Of a stretch of 38,050 bases of DNA, positions 1 through 8,723 are shown in pieces. Numbering within the stretch: the first letter of the stretch is position 1; every line of letters starts with the position of its first letter. The position numbers and the translations under genes are program-made. This stretch comes from an uncultured Aureispira sp. GTDB taxonomy: Bacteria > Bacteroidota > Bacteroidia > Chitinophagales > Saprospiraceae. Under the pieces are notes generated by a model, which saw only the letters and a program-made list of their open reading frames with translations, was not told where the DNA came from and made no database searches. The stretch spans positions 1 through 38,050 of the forward strand of contig CAJQOX010000050.1 in assembly GCA_905480075.1 (NCBI GenBank), read 5' to 3'.

Positions 1-2001
1 ATCGGCTTGAATGCTTCTTACAATTTATCAAAAAAATTAAGTGCCAATATCTCGGCTAATTTTGTGGCTACAGAAGGCAATGGACGCCCCTTAACAGGCT
101 ATGGAGAATCAGTAATGTCACAATACAATCAGTGGTTTCAGAGACAATTGGACATGAACCGTCTGAGAAATTACAAAAATCCTGACGGGACACAGAGAAC
201 CTGGAACAGGGCAAGTGAAAATGATGGTTCTCCTAATTACTGGGACAATCCTTTCTGGGAAAGATATGAAAACGGACAAACCGACAGGAGAGAAAGGTTA
301 TTCGGAAATGTGGGATTACAATATAAAATCACCGACTTCCTTAACTTCAGTGCACGTGCAATGACAGATTTCTACACAGACCGCAGAGAAGAGTGGGTAG
401 CAGTTGGCGGTGTCAGGGAATCTAAATATTCTGAGAATGTAAGATTTTTGCGGGAGAACAACTACGAAGCAAAACTGGATTTCAACAAACGTTTCGGAGA
501 AATCATCTCCTTGGGAGCTTTTGCAGGAATAAACTTCCGTAATAATATTTACAATCTGAATTCTGCCAGTACACAAGGCGGATTGAACACGGCAGGATTT
601 TACAATCTAAGTAATTCAGTATCTCCCGCTGATATTTCTGATTACACCTCTGAACAGGAAATCTTTTCCTCCTTTGTGAATGCATCCGTAGGAATAAAAG
701 ACCTGGTATATGTAGATATGAGTTACCGTTTCGACCTTAACTCGACTTTACCAACAGGTAAAAACCTATATCATTACTATTCTTTCGGTGCAAGTTTAGT
801 ATTTTCTGAACTACTGCCAAAAAATGAAATTCTATCTTACGGTAAATTCAGAGCATCCTATGCACAAGCAGGTAACGGCACCACACCTTATCAGCTTGCC
901 ACCACCTATGTCACTAATACCAGCTTTGGTAATGAAGGTACAAGTACCGTTCCTGATGACCTGAACAATGCGGACCTGAGACCCGAAAGAACTAACTCTT
1001 TTGAGACAGGCCTTGATGTAAGATTTTTGAAAGGGAGAGTGGGACTTGACCTTACCTATTACAATCAGGTAACAAATGATATGATATTCGGAGTAACACA
1101 ATCCGCCTCTACCGGATACACAACCCGTCAGCTTAATGCAGGAAAGGTTTTGAATCACGGAGTAGAAATCAGTGCAAACGCTACCCCGGTAAAAACAGAA
1201 GGCTTTGTATGGTCACTAGGTTTTAATTTTGCAAAAAACATGAATACCGTGCTTGAACTGACAGAAGGAACAGAAAATCTGCGCTTGGCATCTTTGTTCG
1301 GGCCCAGCCTGGAAGCAAGAGTTGGAGAATCCTATGGAACCTTCATGGGAACAGATTATGTTTACGACGACAATGGCAATAAGATAGTAGATGCCAACGG
1401 TTATTATGCCGTAACAGATGAGGTAGTAGCCCTGGGTTCTGTTCTTGCTGATTTCACAGGGGGCGTATCCACTACCCTTTCCTATAAAGGAATATCGCTA
1501 TACCTTCTTTTTGATTTCCAGAGTGGAGGAAGGGTATTTTCGCTGTCAAATACCTGGGGTAAATACTCCGGAATGTTAGCAGAAACTACTGAAGGAGGCA
1601 TCCGTGAAAATGGAATTGTAGTAGAAGGAGTCAGTGGTACACAGGATGCAAATGGTGTATGGACAACAGACGGCACTGTCAATACAGTAAACATAGACGC
1701 ACAAGACCATTTCTTTGACAATCAAGGATATGTAATCAATGCTGCCGATATCTATGATGCTAGCTTCGTCAAATTCAGAGAAGCCCGTCTTGGTTACACC
1801 TTCCCTAACAAAATGTTGAGCAAGACCCCTTTCAGAGATCTGTCTTTATCGATAGTAGCAAGGAACCTTGCCATCCTACATAAAAATACCCCTAACATAG
1901 ACCCTGAAGCAGCACTAAGCAGCGGCAACATACAGGGCTTTGAAGGGGGGCAATTGCCTACAGAAAGATCAATCGGAATCAATCTGAAATTAAAATTTTA
2001 A
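1..2001 (+). CDS. SusC/RagA-family TonB-dependent outer-membrane transporter, 3' part (5' cut by window)
   Basis: The reading frame is open from base 1, so the gene starts before the window. About 666 C-terminal residues remain of a family usually near 1000. The signal peptide, carboxypeptidase-like domain and plug lie outside; what is visible is the beta-barrel. It has alternating aromatic/polar strands, a typical SusC segment with ADLRPERTNSFETGLDV near residues 323-339, and a C-terminal strand ending in Phe (IGINLKLKF), as expected for BAM-inserted barrels. The SusD-like gene follows 22 bases downstream, giving the standard SusC-SusD pair in which SusC is the TonB-driven channel and SusD its lid. 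The substrate cannot be told; no glycosidase or polysaccharide lyase lies nearby. Confidence 0.95.
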   Translation: MGLNASYNLSKKLSANISANFVATEGNGRPLTGYGESVMSQYNQWFQRQLDMNRLRNYKNPDGTQRTWNRASENDGSPNYWDNPFWERYENGQTDRRERLFGNVGLQYKITDFLNFSARAMTDFYTDRREEWVAVGGVRESKYSENVRFLRENNYEAKLDFNKRFGEIISLGAFAGINFRNNIYNLNSASTQGGLNTAGFYNLSNSVSPADISDYTSEQEIFSSFVNASVGIKDLVYVDMSYRFDLNSTLPTGKNLYHYYSFGASLVFSELLPKNEILSYGKFRASYAQAGNGTTPYQLATTYVTNTSFGNEGTSTVPDDLNNADLRPERTNSFETGLDVRFLKGRVGLDLTYYNQVTNDMIFGVTQSASTGYTTRQLNAGKVLNHGVEISANATPVKTEGFVWSLGFNFAKNMNTVLELTEGTENLRLASLFGPSLEARVGESYGTFMGTDYVYDDNGNKIVDANGYYAVTDEVVALGSVLADFTGGVSTTLSYKGISLYLLFDFQSGGRVFSLSNTWGKYSGMLAETTEGGIRENGIVVEGVSGTQDANGVWTTDGTVNTVNIDAQDHFFDNQGYVINAADIYDASFVKFREARLGYTFPNKMLSKTPFRDLSLSIVARNLAILHKNTPNIDPEAALSSGNIQGFEGGQLPTERSIGINLKLKF

Positions 2002-2023
2002 TCATCAATAAATCAGAAATAAC

Positions 2024-3535
2024 ATGAAAAATATATCATTAAATAAATACCTGAAATTCGGTCTGATCAGTTTATGTATCAGTATGATCTTCAGTGCCTG
2101 TGACAAGCGATTTGAAGAACTGAATACCGACCCGAACGAACCGAGCAGCACTTCCACCTCATTTTTGCTGACAAATGCACAAAAGAGCATGATGAATTAC
2201 ACCTGGGACGAATGGTTTAACGGCCGGAGAGGCAATCAGTTGGCACAGTACTGGTCATCGAATCAATACAGCAATGAATCGAGATATCAACTCAGAACTA
2301 GTATTACAAATAGTTATTGGGGATTATTTTATTCAGGCTCCTTACAGGATTTGCAGGAGATTATCAGGCTTAATGAAAATAGTCCTGAAGATTACATAGG
2401 ATTTGGCAGTACAGCCAATCAGATAGCAATAGCCAAGGTCTTGCAGACCTGGTTGTATCAGAACATGACCGATTGCTGGGGCCCTATACCCTATTCACAG
2501 GCACTTCAGGGAGCAGCCTACCCCTTCCCTGCCTATGATGCTCAAAAAGATATTTATCTGGGGATGCTAACAAAGCTTGATGAAGCGATCAGTGCTTTTG
2601 AAGAAGGCGACAATAGCATTCAGGGAGATATAATCTACAACGGAAATATAGCCAACTGGGTAAAATTTGCAAATTCCCTTAAATTACGAGTAGCCCTGAG
2701 AATGATAGAAACCTCAGAATCGGTAAAGGCAACAACAGCAGCATCGGAGGCAATCAGCGGAGGGTTATTCACCGCTAATTCTGATAATGCCTTGTTGATG
2801 TATCTGCCGGGAGCACCGAATAACAACCCTATGGCAGAAGACTACAAGACCCGCAATGATTTTGCAGCCTCTGACATAATGGTTAATGAATTGAACCGAT
2901 TGAGTGACCCTCGCGTAGGTTTCTACTATGAACCTGCTGTAAACGGAGGAACTTTTGTAGGAGAAGTATATGGACTGGATGAAGCAAATGCAGCATTGAC
3001 TGCCTATGATGATGTGTCTCAAAGGAATGCACAGGTACTCAGTGAAACGGCCCCCGGAATTTTTCTGGATTATGCACAGGTAGAGTTCATGCTGGCAGAA
3101 TGTGCAGAAAGAGGGATTTCAGGAGCGGGTACAGCAGCAACACATTATGATGCAGGAATTAAAGCATCGATGCAATTCTGGGACGGCAATGCCACTCTGA
3201 CAGATACAGATATTGACAACTACACAGCAAGCAGTACTGTAGATTATTCCACATTGCAAGGAGCCGGAGAAAGTTGGAAACAGATCATCGGCAGACAAAA
3301 ATGGATCGCTTTGTACATGCAGGGTATTCAGGCTTGGACAGAATACAGGAGACTGGATTTTGGCATTCTTCAACTACCTGCTGACGGAGTTCTTGATGGC
3401 AATGGTATTCCTTTGCGCATGAAATATCCTCAGGATGAACAAACACTTAACGGAAATGAATACAGTATTGGCCTTGGTCTACTAGGTGGCAGCGGAGACA
3501 ATCAGGACAGCAAACTTTGGTGGGATGTAAATTAG
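2024..3535 (+). CDS. SusD/RagB-family nutrient-binding outer-membrane lipoprotein
   Basis: A 503-residue protein with a lipoprotein signal peptide; the lipobox cysteine is residue 26 (MIFSAC-DK). The mature N-terminus has FEELNTDPNEPS, a hallmark of the SusD-like group often described as SusD/RagB or SusD-like_2. TPR-like helical segments follow, and the C-terminal region has a W(T)EYRRLDFG-type motif common in this family. It sits 22 bases after the SusC-like gene and is certainly co-transcribed. Its role is to bind a nutrient at the cell surface and close over the SusC barrel. Ligand unknown: members near peptidase genes may take peptides, those near glycosidases take glycans. Here the next gene is a peptidase but in a separate transcription unit. 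Confidence 0.95.
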   Translation: MKNISLNKYLKFGLISLCISMIFSACDKRFEELNTDPNEPSSTSTSFLLTNAQKSMMNYTWDEWFNGRRGNQLAQYWSSNQYSNESRYQLRTSITNSYWGLFYSGSLQDLQEIIRLNENSPEDYIGFGSTANQIAIAKVLQTWLYQNMTDCWGPIPYSQALQGAAYPFPAYDAQKDIYLGMLTKLDEAISAFEEGDNSIQGDIIYNGNIANWVKFANSLKLRVALRMIETSESVKATTAASEAISGGLFTANSDNALLMYLPGAPNNNPMAEDYKTRNDFAASDIMVNELNRLSDPRVGFYYEPAVNGGTFVGEVYGLDEANAALTAYDDVSQRNAQVLSETAPGIFLDYAQVEFMLAECAERGISGAGTAATHYDAGIKASMQFWDGNATLTDTDIDNYTASSTVDYSTLQGAGESWKQIIGRQKWIALYMQGIQAWTEYRRLDFGILQLPADGVLDGNGIPLRMKYPQDEQTLNGNEYSIGLGLLGGSGDNQDSKLWWDVN

Positions 3536-3646
3536 ATTTCATGAAATCGGGTGGATTGATAAAGCTAAAAAAGGAATTATTTAATCATCTTTAGTTCATT
3601 TAACCATCAGACAATCCATCGAATAAAACGAGGCCTTAAAAAAGAA

Positions 3647-3682
3647 AAGCGGCTGCTTCAAAAGAGGCAGTCGTTTTTTTTA
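3647..3682 (+). terminator. Rho-independent terminator of the SusC-SusD unit
   Basis: A stem of about 13 pairs (3647-3659 with 3664-3676, including several G-T pairs) closes an AAAA loop and runs into a T tract at 3674-3680. It lies about 110 bases after the SusD stop, and no other plus-strand gene precedes it. Confidence 0.85.
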
Positions 3683-3929
3683 TTTTTAAAAAACAAAAAA
3701 AATAATTAAATCTTAAAGGATGAAAAATAACAGCAAAAAGCAACATATTGAATTGTTAAAGATATAAATACATTTTATTTGTTGTCTGGGATTTTAATAG
3801 TAGAATTGCAGGGACTTAATAAAAAAGAAAATTATCATACCAAGAAAATGTATGAATGATAATATTAGTGTATTTTAGAGCTTTGTTATAAAGCATTAAC
3901 GCAGATAACAGATAAAAACAATTAAAAAA
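3683..3929. other. Intergenic leader before the S9 peptidase gene
   Basis: AT-rich, no open frame of note. TACATTTT at 3769-3776, with TTG 18 bases upstream at 3748-3750, resembles a Bacteroidota promoter with one mismatch. It would leave a leader of about 150 bases. No clear alternative promoter was found. Confidence 0.35.
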
Positions 3930-6104
3930 ATGAATAAATTAAATAACATACCGCTATTTCTTATCATTTTAAGTATGACGGTTAACTCCTGTAATCAGAT
4001 GTCAGAAGAAACAACCACAAGAACAGATACAGATGCACCTGTAGCAGAGAAGAAAGACTCTGTAATAGTAACACACGGACACAGTCGCATAGATCCTTAT
4101 TTCTGGATGCGTTTGACAGATGAGCAGAAAAATGCGGAACATCCTGATGAACAGACACAAAAGGTATTGGATTATTTGAATTCGGAAAATGATTATCTTG
4201 AAAAAAAGATGAAACATACCGAGGGATTTCAGGAGAAGTTATTTGACGAGATAGTAGGAAGAATAAAAAAGACCGATGAGTCTGTACCTTATTTTGAGAA
4301 CGGCTACTGGTATTATACAAAATACGAAGAGGGGAAAGAATATGCGATACATTGCCGAAAGAAAGAAAGTCTGGAAGCTTCAGAAGAAATCATACTGAAT
4401 GTCAACGAATTGGCAGAGGGAGCCACTTATTATTCTGCTTCAGGTCTTGCAGTGAGTCCTGACAACAAGATTCTTGCCTTTGGAGAGGACAAGGTAAGCA
4501 GGAGGATATACACTATTCGTTTTAAAAATCTGGAGACCGGTGAATTTTTGGAAGACCGCCTTGAGAACACGAATGGAGGGGCAGCCTGGGCAAACGACAA
4601 CAAGACCGTTTTTTATACTACAAAGAACAAAGTATCTTTGTTATCCGAGAAGGTACACCGGCATGTTTTAGGAGAAGCTGGTAAAAAAGACGAGATGGTA
4701 TATCAGGAAAAGGACCCCTCATTTTACATAGGAGTATACCGCAGTAAATCCGGGAAATATATCATGATTTATAACAACAGCACCATATCGAGTGATTATC
4801 ACATATTGAATACAGATAACCCCGGAGGGAATTTCAGGCAATTCGCCACAAGGGAGAATGACCACGAGTACAGCATAGATCATTTCGAGGACAAGTTTTA
4901 CATAGTAAGTAACCGGGAAGCATTGAATTTCAGGTTGATGGAAACCCCTGAGGAAGCTACTTCTGAAGATAACTGGAAGGAAGTAATTCCACACAGGGAA
5001 GATGTATTACTTGAGGATATAGAGGTATTTAAAAACCACCTGGTAGTGAGTGAACGCAGCAATGCATCAACCTATATAAATATCATAGACCAAAGAACTA
5101 AGGAAAGACACAGTATAGACTTTGGGGAGGATGCCTATGTAGCCTATGTCGGCACAAACCCTGAGTTTGATACTGAAGTTTTACGGTTTGGGTATTCATC
5201 ACTTACCACCCCTAACTCTGTTTATGATTACAATATGAGCAGCAAGACAAAGGAACTTAAGAAGCAAAGTGAGGTTGTAGGCGGGCACAATCCTGAAGAC
5301 TATGAGACCAAGCGTTTGTTTGCTGATGCAAGAGATGGGAAAAAAGTACCTATATCCATAGTATACAAAAAGGGATACAAGATGGATGGCAACAGTCCCG
5401 TACTACTTTATGCATATGGGTCGTACGGCTCATCGATTGACCCCTGGTTCAGTTCCACGAGGTTAAGTTTGCTCGACCGTGGTTTTGCCTGGGTGATAGC
5501 ACATATCCGAGGAGGCGAAGAGATGGGCAGACAGTGGTATGAAGATGGCAAGATGTTTAACAAGATCAACACATTCAACGATTATAATGATTGCGCCAAA
5601 TTTTTAATAGAAAACAAATATACTTCAGCAGACCATTTATATGCGATGGGAGGCAGTGCAGGGGGCTTGCTGATGGGTGCTGTGATCAATATGGAACCTG
5701 AATTATACAATGGTGTGATAGCAGCAGTTCCTTTTGTGGATGTAGTATCTACTATGCTCGACGAGACAATTCCCTTAACAACAAATGAGTTTGATGAATG
5801 GGGAAATCCAAAAAACAAGGATTCTTATGAGTATATGCTGAGTTATTCGCCTTATGATCAGGTAAAAAAGCAGGATTATCCTAATTTACTGATTACTACC
5901 GGACTATTCGATTCGCAGGTACAATACTGGGAGCCGGCAAAATGGATCGCCAAGTTACGGGATTATAAGACAGACAACAATTTACTTATTATGGATACCA
6001 ATATGGAGGCCGGACACGGTGGTGCATCGGGTCGTTTCAAGAGATATCGGGAAACTGCTTTGGAGTATGCATTTTTTCTGGACCTTGAAGGGATAAAGGA
6101 ATAA
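3930..6104 (+). CDS. ptrB: S9 family prolyl oligopeptidase / oligopeptidase B-like lipoprotein
   Basis: A 724-residue serine peptidase of clan SC, family S9A. The N-terminus carries a lipoprotein signal (lipobox V-N-S-C, Cys 21), so the enzyme is probably membrane-anchored outside the cytoplasm. The DPYFWMR motif near residues 52-58 opens the seven-blade propeller, as in oligopeptidase B. The C-terminal alpha/beta-hydrolase domain has the nucleophile elbow GGSAGG (Ser576), Asp661 in GLFDSQVQYWEP and His696 in EAGHGGASGR, a complete triad. Family members cleave short peptides after basic residues (OpB) or proline (POP); the EAGHGGASGR ending favours OpB. The gene has its own transcription unit, with a shared terminator downstream. 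The symbol ptrB is given by similarity to oligopeptidase B. Confidence 0.9.
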   Translation: MNKLNNIPLFLIILSMTVNSCNQMSEETTTRTDTDAPVAEKKDSVIVTHGHSRIDPYFWMRLTDEQKNAEHPDEQTQKVLDYLNSENDYLEKKMKHTEGFQEKLFDEIVGRIKKTDESVPYFENGYWYYTKYEEGKEYAIHCRKKESLEASEEIILNVNELAEGATYYSASGLAVSPDNKILAFGEDKVSRRIYTIRFKNLETGEFLEDRLENTNGGAAWANDNKTVFYTTKNKVSLLSEKVHRHVLGEAGKKDEMVYQEKDPSFYIGVYRSKSGKYIMIYNNSTISSDYHILNTDNPGGNFRQFATRENDHEYSIDHFEDKFYIVSNREALNFRLMETPEEATSEDNWKEVIPHREDVLLEDIEVFKNHLVVSERSNASTYINIIDQRTKERHSIDFGEDAYVAYVGTNPEFDTEVLRFGYSSLTTPNSVYDYNMSSKTKELKKQSEVVGGHNPEDYETKRLFADARDGKKVPISIVYKKGYKMDGNSPVLLYAYGSYGSSIDPWFSSTRLSLLDRGFAWVIAHIRGGEEMGRQWYEDGKMFNKINTFNDYNDCAKFLIENKYTSADHLYAMGGSAGGLLMGAVINMEPELYNGVIAAVPFVDVVSTMLDETIPLTTNEFDEWGNPKNKDSYEYMLSYSPYDQVKKQDYPNLLITTGLFDSQVQYWEPAKWIAKLRDYKTDNNLLIMDTNMEAGHGGASGRFKRYRETALEYAFFLDLEGIKE

Positions 6105-6124
6105 ACAGTTAGAAATATAATCAT

Positions 6125-6157
6125 AAAGGGAATCAAATTATCTGGTTCCCTTTTTTT
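6125..6157. terminator. Bidirectional terminator between two convergent protease genes
   Basis: Inverted repeat 6125-6134 with 6144-6153 (AAAGGGAATC paired with GGTTCCCTTT, one G-T pair) followed by a T run to 6157. It lies between the stop at 6104 and the convergent stop at 6191. A-rich sequence on the other side lets it serve the minus-strand gene as well. Confidence 0.8.
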
Positions 6158-6190
6158 ATTAAAAAAAACAAAAACCCAAGACAATAGTTA

Positions 6191-8446
6191 TTATCTGCGG
6201 GCTATCATTTTTCTATTAATGAGCTTTCCGTTATTCTTTAATAGCAGCCAATATGAAGCAGAACCTGCATTTTCTACATTTAATTTAACCGACCCTTCCG
6301 GGCTATACAATTTTTTCTCAAAAATCAGTTGTCCGAGAGAATTATAGACTTCAAGTACGATATTATCGGCAGGAATGCCCGGAGACAAAGCGTAATCAAC
6401 CGTCGTATGATCAAAGAAGGGGTTGGGATAGCAGGAAAGCTCAGAATTATTTTCTGCAAGCTCAAGCGTCCTGCTAATGACAAAGCAGGAACTGTCATCT
6501 ACTGTGGCAAAGGGGTTAAAATTAATAGCATTTGTGTCAGTACAGCCATAATATATACAACTTTTGACTAATTCGTAGACATCCAACTTACCATATCCCC
6601 AATGAATATTAGGGACGGCGAAAACGGGTTGAAGGACATAGGAATCGTAGGCGGCACTGTTATTAATAGCCAATTTAATATCATTTACATCCGCAAAGGG
6701 TTTGCATTCGAGATACAGAATGACCGCCCCTGCCACTATAGGTGCCGACATAGAAGTCCCCCTGTTCGATACATGCCAACCATCCTCATCGAGGTAAGGG
6801 TTTCCTGTATTGCTGAGAAAGCTGATCGTTGAGGCAGACATTACCTGACCGCCGGAAGCAGTGATGTCGGGTTTCAACAGACCTGTACGGGAAGGGCCCA
6901 CAGAAGAAAAGAAAGAGATTCCATGTTTTGGATAGCCCGGAGTAAGAAGCGGAACGGTAGCCCCACTATAATTAACCATAGAATCTCTGTTCTGATAAGA
7001 AGCCACTGAGACAACCTTATCGGAACAGGTCCAGTAACCAACAATTGTCTGTTCATTATCCGGATTAACATAATCGGGCACATTGATATTATTAAAAATA
7101 TTGGAAGTACCTATAGTAGACAAACCGCTCCAGATATCATATTTCCCCATTCCGGAAGTTGAAAACTGCCAGTTACCCAGGTCTGCCACTGAAGTTATAG
7201 AAAAATAAAATTCGTAGGCATTTTCGTACTGATCGACATAGATTTCGAGGGTAACAGGATTTCCGGTAATATCATACCACAGGAGTTGGGAGAGATAGGC
7301 TACCGAACCGTTAAAAGTAAAATCCTGCAGCACATTAAAGCTGATAGTCTGCCCCTTAAGCTGATAAGTAACAGGGTCTATCAATTGGAAGGAGAAATCT
7401 ACCTTATTAAAATCGGCAGTATCCGCATAGAGGAAAAAATGAGTTTTCAGAGCAGCATTATGTCGGTCGAACCAAACTTTGGAGGAATTATTATTCAGGT
7501 CCACTCCAAGGTGAAAATCATATTGCCTGGCGTTCCCTGCAGCCTGAATCAAAGCCCTGCCGGATTTAGCAGTAAGCATATTATCTATTAACTGAGAGTA
7601 GAGATCTTTGGCATCATGCCCTCCGGAATAGGTTCCTACAGAAGAATTGATAGCACAGGGCTGATTTCTGTCATCGGCCTTAGAGAAAAGATAGTGTACG
7701 GCATCAACAAAGCTATTAAGGAAACCTGACCCTTCATTAATTTTGACACAGGCAAGGTCTGAAAGCGGAGCAACCCCCATATATTTTCCTGAGGCCCTGG
7801 CATTTCCACCGGCCGTTCCCATTACATGCGAACCATGAGTTCCCGGGATTTGAGAACAATATAAATTATCGATATCGGAGTTTATCCAGGAAGCGCCGTA
7901 ACCATAAAAGGATTCAAAAAAGGAAGAGTTAGAAGAATTCTGATCCCATAAATTGACAATACGGGTGGTAGAGTCTGCCTGTTGAAAGTCGGGATGATTG
8001 TATTCGAAACCATCATCAATGACACCAAGCAGGACCCCTTCCCCTTTAAAAGGATAAGGTAAGTTTCCCCCTCCGGCATGAACATCAATTACATTATTAT
8101 TGGTCAGCATTACAGAGTCTTCATAAAAGGATAATTTTTTATATTCAGACTTCCTGTACTCAAGACGGGATACTTCACTACTGTTTAAGAGTGTAACAAC
8201 TGTGGCTAGAGAAATTTGCACAGAGGCAATATTATTGACAGCATATTTAAAATTTTCATCTGCCTCTCGGACTATTTCCTCAACCTTTGAAGGATTCCCT
8301 TTAACGAGGACAGGAACTAGGGTTGCAGCATAAAGATGCGGTTCTACCTCTTGCAATTGCCTGAACAAATCAATGTTGAGTTTTGATGAAATCTGAGCAG
8401 AGACAACAACAGGTACAAAAAAGAATAAGAGCAGAAGAATTTTCAT
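6191..8446 (-). CDS. Subtilisin-like serine protease (S8) with T9SS C-terminal sorting domain
   Basis: A 751-residue secreted protease. Residues 1-18 form a signal peptide ending SAQ. The peptidase S8 domain spans about 135-630 with Asp144 (GVIDDG), His204 (GTHGSHVMG), oxyanion Asn305 (AAGN) and Ser565 (RGTSMSAPIVAG): the triad is complete. A propeptide-like segment lies at 20-130. After the catalytic domain comes GCTDTNAINFNPFATVDDSSC, a Cys-bounded motif seen repeatedly in secreted Bacteroidota proteins just before the sorting domain. Residues about 670-751 (YPNPF, then NSLGQLIFEK and a basic end MIARR) form a type A T9SS sorting domain, so the product should be exported through T9SS and attached to the surface or released. 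The gene is monocistronic and convergent with the S9 peptidase. Confidence 0.95.
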   Translation of the reverse strand: MKILLLLFFFVPVVVSAQISSKLNIDLFRQLQEVEPHLYAATLVPVLVKGNPSKVEEIVREADENFKYAVNNIASVQISLATVVTLLNSSEVSRLEYRKSEYKKLSFYEDSVMLTNNNVIDVHAGGGNLPYPFKGEGVLLGVIDDGFEYNHPDFQQADSTTRIVNLWDQNSSNSSFFESFYGYGASWINSDIDNLYCSQIPGTHGSHVMGTAGGNARASGKYMGVAPLSDLACVKINEGSGFLNSFVDAVHYLFSKADDRNQPCAINSSVGTYSGGHDAKDLYSQLIDNMLTAKSGRALIQAAGNARQYDFHLGVDLNNNSSKVWFDRHNAALKTHFFLYADTADFNKVDFSFQLIDPVTYQLKGQTISFNVLQDFTFNGSVAYLSQLLWYDITGNPVTLEIYVDQYENAYEFYFSITSVADLGNWQFSTSGMGKYDIWSGLSTIGTSNIFNNINVPDYVNPDNEQTIVGYWTCSDKVVSVASYQNRDSMVNYSGATVPLLTPGYPKHGISFFSSVGPSRTGLLKPDITASGGQVMSASTISFLSNTGNPYLDEDGWHVSNRGTSMSAPIVAGAVILYLECKPFADVNDIKLAINNSAAYDSYVLQPVFAVPNIHWGYGKLDVYELVKSCIYYGCTDTNAINFNPFATVDDSSCFVISRTLELAENNSELSCYPNPFFDHTTVDYALSPGIPADNIVLEVYNSLGQLIFEKKLYSPEGSVKLNVENAGSASYWLLLKNNGKLINRKMIARR

Positions 8447-8723
8447 AAAATCCGGTATTCATCAAAAGACAGAAATAAAAAAAGTATGGTTATTAGAAAT
8501 ATAATATAAAAATAAAAAACTGAAGCAAATAGAATCTCATGTAAAAAGATAAAAAAATTACACAGATATGTAAAATGATATCCACAATAAGAAAGATTCA
8601 ATATAAAAAAGAAAAAGAGAGGAGAAAGCAATAAAAAGAATGGTGAAATTAAATTAAATACTAAAAATAAATTAAATTAGCCAATACCATAAATCAATTA
8701 TAAAAAACAAATCATAAAAAGAG

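Noticed and set aside
3982-4320. 112-codon minus-strand frame inside the S9 peptidase gene
   Set aside because: Composition is that of antisense sequence and the plus-strand frame has a complete, well-identified enzyme.
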